Origin: an uncultured Clostridia bacterium
GTDB lineage: Bacteria; Bacillota; Clostridia; Oscillospirales; Ruminococcaceae
DNA: 64,000 nucleotides
Assembly (NCBI GenBank): GCA_947630555.1
Contig: CANRIA010000007.1
Span: 17,205-81,204 of the forward strand
Direction: 5' to 3'
In this document: positions 61,286-64,000 of the stretch, piece by piece
Position numbering within the stretch: the first letter of the stretch is position 1
Layout of the letters: every line of letters begins with the position of its first letter
Notes under the pieces: model-generated
Seen by the model: the letters and a program-made list of their open reading frames with translations, nothing else
The model's database searches: none
Told to the model about the DNA's origin: nothing
Made by a program: the position numbers and the translations under genes

Positions 61286-61314
61286 TTGACAACAGGAAAA
61301 TAATGATGTATAAT
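61286..61314 (+). promoter_or_regulatory. Promoter of the rpmG-secE-nusG-rplKA operon
   Basis: TTGACA, 17-nt spacer, TATAAT: a near-perfect sigma-A promoter. The leader is about 170 nt. Confidence 0.75.
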
Positions 61315-61350
61315 AATTTTACCTCTTTGTGAGGCATTATTTTTTGCGCC
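61311..61350 (+). terminator. Terminator-like hairpin at the start of the ribosomal leader
   Basis: AATAAT-ttta-CCTC-tttgt-GAGG-c-ATTATT followed by a T-run. It lies at or just after the transcription start, so it could act as an attenuator. A role in growth control is inferred. Confidence 0.4.
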
Positions 61351-61489
61351 GTTTTTTTGGAGGCGAAAAATATAGCCGCACTACCCGATATACCGTCGGG
61401 GCGCAGCAGGGTGCTGTGTGAGGGAGGCAAGGGATTAGACAATGTCCCAAGCTAATGTGGGGCATAATTTTCGTCAGGAGGTGCCGAAT

Positions 61490-61639
61490 ATGAGAGTGAA
61501 GATAACTCTGGCTTGTACCGAGTGCAAGCAAAGGAATTACAACACTAAGAAAAACAAGAAGAATGATCCCGACAGACTTGAAATGAACAAGTATTGCAAG
61601 TTCTGTAAGAAGCATACTCTTCATAAGGAGACCAAGTAG
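61490..61639 (+). CDS. rpmG: 50S ribosomal protein L33
   Basis: 49 aa; ATG at 61490 with SD aggaggtg. [17 protein letters not shown] and [14 protein letters not shown] give the two CXXC pairs of the zinc-binding (C+) form. First gene of the secE-nusG-rplK-rplA run. Confidence 0.97.
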   Translation: MRVKITLACTECKQRNYNTKKNKKNDPDRLEMNKYCKFCKKHTLHKETK

Positions 61640-61662
61640 GTCTTTGGCAGGAGGTAAGCGTT

Positions 61663-61914
61663 ATGGGAAAAGCAGAAAAAGAAAAGGCTAAAAAGCCTGA
61701 GACTAAGGTCAAAAAGAAAAAGCAGGGCGGTATTCGCAAGTATTTCAGAGATCTCAAGAGCGAGATGAAGAAGGTAACGTGGCCTAGCAGAAAGCAGGTA
61801 GTGAACAACACTGCCGTTGTTATGGTGACCATGTGCATAACAGGACTTTTACTTGCAGGTATCGACATAGGACTGGGCTGGCTGGTAACGCTGCTGGCAG
61901 GTCTGGGCGCGTAA
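61663..61914 (+). CDS. secE: Preprotein translocase subunit SecE
   Basis: 83 aa. A Lys-rich N-terminus, the conserved YFRDLKSEMKKVTWPSRKQV amphipathic motif and one membrane helix (TAVVMVTMCITGLLLAGIDIGLGWL). It joins SecY and SecG in the translocon. SD gcaggaggt. Confidence 0.96.
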   Translation: MGKAEKEKAKKPETKVKKKKQGGIRKYFRDLKSEMKKVTWPSRKQVVNNTAVVMVTMCITGLLLAGIDIGLGWLVTLLAGLGA

Positions 61915-61988
61915 GGCGCGTGACGGTTTTAAGACAAGCACTTTTTGAGAGGGGGAAGTTTGCCGCATAAAGTGTGCGGCAGTCGTAA

Positions 61989-62528
61989 ATGGCAGAACAG
62001 GCAAAATGGTATGTTGTCCACACCTATTCGGGATACGAAATGATAGTTACCGAGAATATCAAAAAGGTAGTCGAAAACCGCAAGCTTCAGGATCTTATTC
62101 CCGAAGTTATGATGCCGACGGAACATTTATCGCCCGAAGACGGTGAAAACGGCGGCAAGAAAAAGGCAAAAGATAAGAATCTTTTTCCGAGCTATGTGTT
62201 TGTAAAAATGGTAATGACGGACGAAACGTGGTACATTGTGCGCAACACGAGGGGCGTTACGGGATTTGTAGGCCCGGGATCGAAACCGATACCGCTGACA
62301 GACAAGGAAGTTGAGGCTCTGGGCGTTTCGATGACAAAGACGTTCGACGATGCGAAGATTCAGCTTGTAAAGGGCGATCAGGTCGTTGTTACCGAAGGAA
62401 AGCTGAAAGGTATGCACGGTGTTGTTCAGAGCGTTGACGACGAAAGCAAGACTGTCAACATTACCATATTTACTATGGGCAGAGAAACACCTGCGCAGCT
62501 GCCTGCCTATATGGTAGAAAAGGCTTAA
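61989..62528 (+). CDS. nusG: Transcription termination/antitermination protein NusG
   Basis: 179 aa. The NGN domain has KWYVVHTYSGYEMIVTENI and WYIVRNTRGVTGFVGPGSKP; the C-terminal KOW domain contains GDQVVVTEGKLKGMHGVVQSV. The gene lies between secE and rplK, the standard order. Confidence 0.97.
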   Translation: MAEQAKWYVVHTYSGYEMIVTENIKKVVENRKLQDLIPEVMMPTEHLSPEDGENGGKKKAKDKNLFPSYVFVKMVMTDETWYIVRNTRGVTGFVGPGSKPIPLTDKEVEALGVSMTKTFDDAKIQLVKGDQVVVTEGKLKGMHGVVQSVDDESKTVNITIFTMGRETPAQLPAYMVEKA

Positions 62529-62608
62529 AGCGACGGAAAAGATTTTTGGCAGAAAGTGGGAGAGCATATTGACGGCTCGCCTTACCACAAATTATGGAGG
62601 TGTGCATT

Positions 62609-63034
62609 ATGGCACAAAAAGTAGTAGGCTTGATCAAGCTTCAGATCCCCGCAGGAAAAGCGACTCCTGCACCGCCTGTAGGACCGGCTCTCGGTCAGCA
62701 CGGCGTAAACATTATGGCATTTACAAAGGATTTCAACGAGAGAACTAAAAACGACATGGGTCTTATAATACCTGTTGTTATTACCGTTTATGCGGATCGT
62801 TCTTTCACATTCATCACTAAGACTCCGCCGGCGGCAGTTCTTATAAAGAAGGCTTGCGGTATTGAGTCGGCTTCGGGTACACCGAACAAGACGAAGGTAG
62901 CCAAGATCACAAAAGAGCAGGTAAAGAAGATAGCCGAGCAGAAGATGCCCGACCTTAACGCAGGCTCTGTTGAGGCTGCTATGAGCATGATAGCAGGTAC
63001 TGCGCGCTCTATGGGCGTAGAAGTCGTTGACTGA
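62609..63034 (+). CDS. rplK: 50S ribosomal protein L11
   Basis: 141 aa; ATG at 62609 with SD tggaggtg. [29 protein letters not shown] is diagnostic. Binds 23S rRNA at the GTPase centre. Confidence 0.98.
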   Translation: MAQKVVGLIKLQIPAGKATPAPPVGPALGQHGVNIMAFTKDFNERTKNDMGLIIPVVITVYADRSFTFITKTPPAAVLIKKACGIESASGTPNKTKVAKITKEQVKKIAEQKMPDLNAGSVEAAMSMIAGTARSMGVEVVD

Positions 63035-63133
63035 TAAGTTAGTGTGAATGGCTTGACAGGTGGGAGGAAGATTTTCCGCTAACCGTTTTGCGCAGAGCAT
63101 TTCGGTATCACCACCAATAAGGAGGATAATATA

Positions 63134-63829
63134 ATGAAACATGGTAAGAATTATGTCAATTCCGCAAAGGAAATAGACAGAACAAAGCTTTATGATTCGG
63201 CTGAAGCGCTGGAGCTTGCCTGCAAGTGCGCAAAGGCTAAGTTTGATGAGACCGTTGAGGCACATATACGTCTGGGTGTTGACTCACGTCACGCTGACCA
63301 GCAGGTAAGAGGCGCAGTTGTACTTCCCAACGGCACGGGCAAGACCGTAAGGGTTTGCGTATTCTGCAAGGAAGACAAGTATGATGCCGCTAAAGAGGCA
63401 GGCGCTGACTATGTTGGCGGACAGGATCTTGTTGACAGGATAATGAAAGAAAACTGGATGGATTTTGACGTTGTAGTTGCATCTCCCGATATGATGGGAC
63501 TTGTAGGACGTCTTGGTAAGATACTCGGACCGAGAGGTCTTATGCCTAACCCCAAGGCAGGCACTGTTACGCCTGATGTTGCAAAGGCAGTTACCGATGC
63601 CAAGGCAGGTAAGATAGAGTATCGTCTTGACAAGACCAACATAATCCACTGCCCGATAGGAAAGGCATCTTTTGGCAAGGATAAGTTGGAGGAGAACTTC
63701 AACACCCTTATGGATGCAATAGTTAAGGCTAAGCCTGCCGCTGCAAAGGGTCAGTACCTCAAGAGCGTTGTAGTTGCATCGACTATGGGCGTTGGCATAA
63801 AGGTAAGCACCGCAAAATACGGTGTCTGA
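63134..63829 (+). CDS. rplA: 50S ribosomal protein L1
   Basis: 231 aa. [17 protein letters not shown] and [25 protein letters not shown] are diagnostic. SD aaggagg. L1 forms the stalk and may bind its own mRNA to limit operon expression. It is followed by a hairpin and repeat R3e rather than rplJ within the window. Confidence 0.98.
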   Translation: MKHGKNYVNSAKEIDRTKLYDSAEALELACKCAKAKFDETVEAHIRLGVDSRHADQQVRGAVVLPNGTGKTVRVCVFCKEDKYDAAKEAGADYVGGQDLVDRIMKENWMDFDVVVASPDMMGLVGRLGKILGPRGLMPNPKAGTVTPDVAKAVTDAKAGKIEYRLDKTNIIHCPIGKASFGKDKLEENFNTLMDAIVKAKPAAAKGQYLKSVVVASTMGVGIKVSTAKYGV

Positions 63830-63858
63830 TAAAACGGACAATTAAAGAGCAAATTAAA

Positions 63859-63893
63859 ATATCTCATGGTGTTACGCCGTGAGATATTTTTTT
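63859..63893 (+). terminator. Terminator after rplA
   Basis: ATATCTCA / TGAGATAT stem with extra GG/CC pairs and seven T residues. Confidence 0.75.
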
Positions 63894-63895
63894 GC

Positions 63896-64000
63896 GCAAA
63901 GGTTTCAAATCTTGTCAAGAAAATAAAAGTTTTCGATTGACCCTTTTTCAAAAGGGTCATAGGGTCGAGGGGCAACGCCCCCGTCGCCGTCCGCAGACGG
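63896..64000. repeat. R3 repeat, copy e (cut by the window end)
   Basis: caaaggtttcaaatcttgtc aagaaaataaaagttttcgattgaccctttttcaaaag and the cgccgtccgcagacgg module; the rest lies outside the window. Confidence 0.7.

Noticed and set aside
61350-61489. tRNA gene ahead of rpmG or secE
   Set aside because: Some genomes have tRNA-Trp near secE, but no cloverleaf or TPsiC-like sequence is found in the leader here or between rpmG and secE.

Overview
The window looks like chromosomal DNA of a spore-forming, anaerobic, fibre-degrading Firmicute of the Ruminococcus/Oscillospiraceae type. The evidence is sporulation genes (spoIVB, yabP-yabQ-divIC-yabR, an MntP/YtaF-like gene, a SpoVK-like AAA ATPase), a bifurcating-type [FeFe] hydrogenase operon, plant-glycan enzymes (GH36, GH74 lipoprotein, GH94) and Firmicute-type promoters and Shine-Dalgarno (SD) sites. 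The genus is inferred, not proven.

Layout. 0-10 kb: MBOAT O-acyltransferase (cut by the window edge), spoIVB, cyclophilin, proteins of unknown function, HAD phosphatase, YitT, DUF1846. 10-14.7 kb: AraC regulator, lipoprotein, DUF4321 protein and the yabP-yabQ-divIC-yabR block. 14.8-19.4 kb: alpha-galactosidase and a surface xyloglucanase-like GH74. 19.7-22.5 kb: ACT protein-hom-thrB (threonine synthesis). 23-24 kb: AzlCD exporter. 25-33.6 kb: zinc-ribbon protein, cellobiose phosphorylase, two-component system, Dtd, aldose epimerase. 34.7-39.7 kb: NAD(P)HX repair enzyme, AcpS and two paired Thr/Glu-rich lipoproteins. 39.8-50 kb: hydrogenase operon hydC/HATPase/Fd/hydB/hydA, divergent from a regulatory run (DRTGG, RsbW-like ATPase, HydS-like sensory hydrogenase, DRTGG, PHP). 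51-60 kb: TspO, an ATPase, Ung, a sugar isomerase, an AAA ATPase and a cytidylate kinase-like protein. 61-64 kb: rpmG-secE-nusG-rplK-rplA.

Much of the intergenic DNA is repeated and structured. The best candidate for an undescribed system is a family of five loci (two near 24 kb, one at 57 kb, two at 60.5-61.2 kb). Each has a 25-29 aa hydrophobic, Lys-tailed peptide gene with its own promoter, facing a convergent sRNA promoter; the two transcripts overlap at a bidirectional terminator. This is the architecture of a par/fst-like type I toxin-antitoxin. A second candidate is a promoter plus structured 5' leader present three times (2.1, 24.85, 57.1 kb), always ahead of a gene in the same sense. 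Three further repeat families (R1 about 0.2-0.3 kb; R3 about 0.6-0.8 kb with roughly 55-bp inverted ends; an AT-rich ORF bounded by R1-associated termini) fill the larger gaps.

Many genes use GTG or TTG starts, so several starts here are moved from the ORF track on the basis of SD position. All family calls are by eye; no database search was run.
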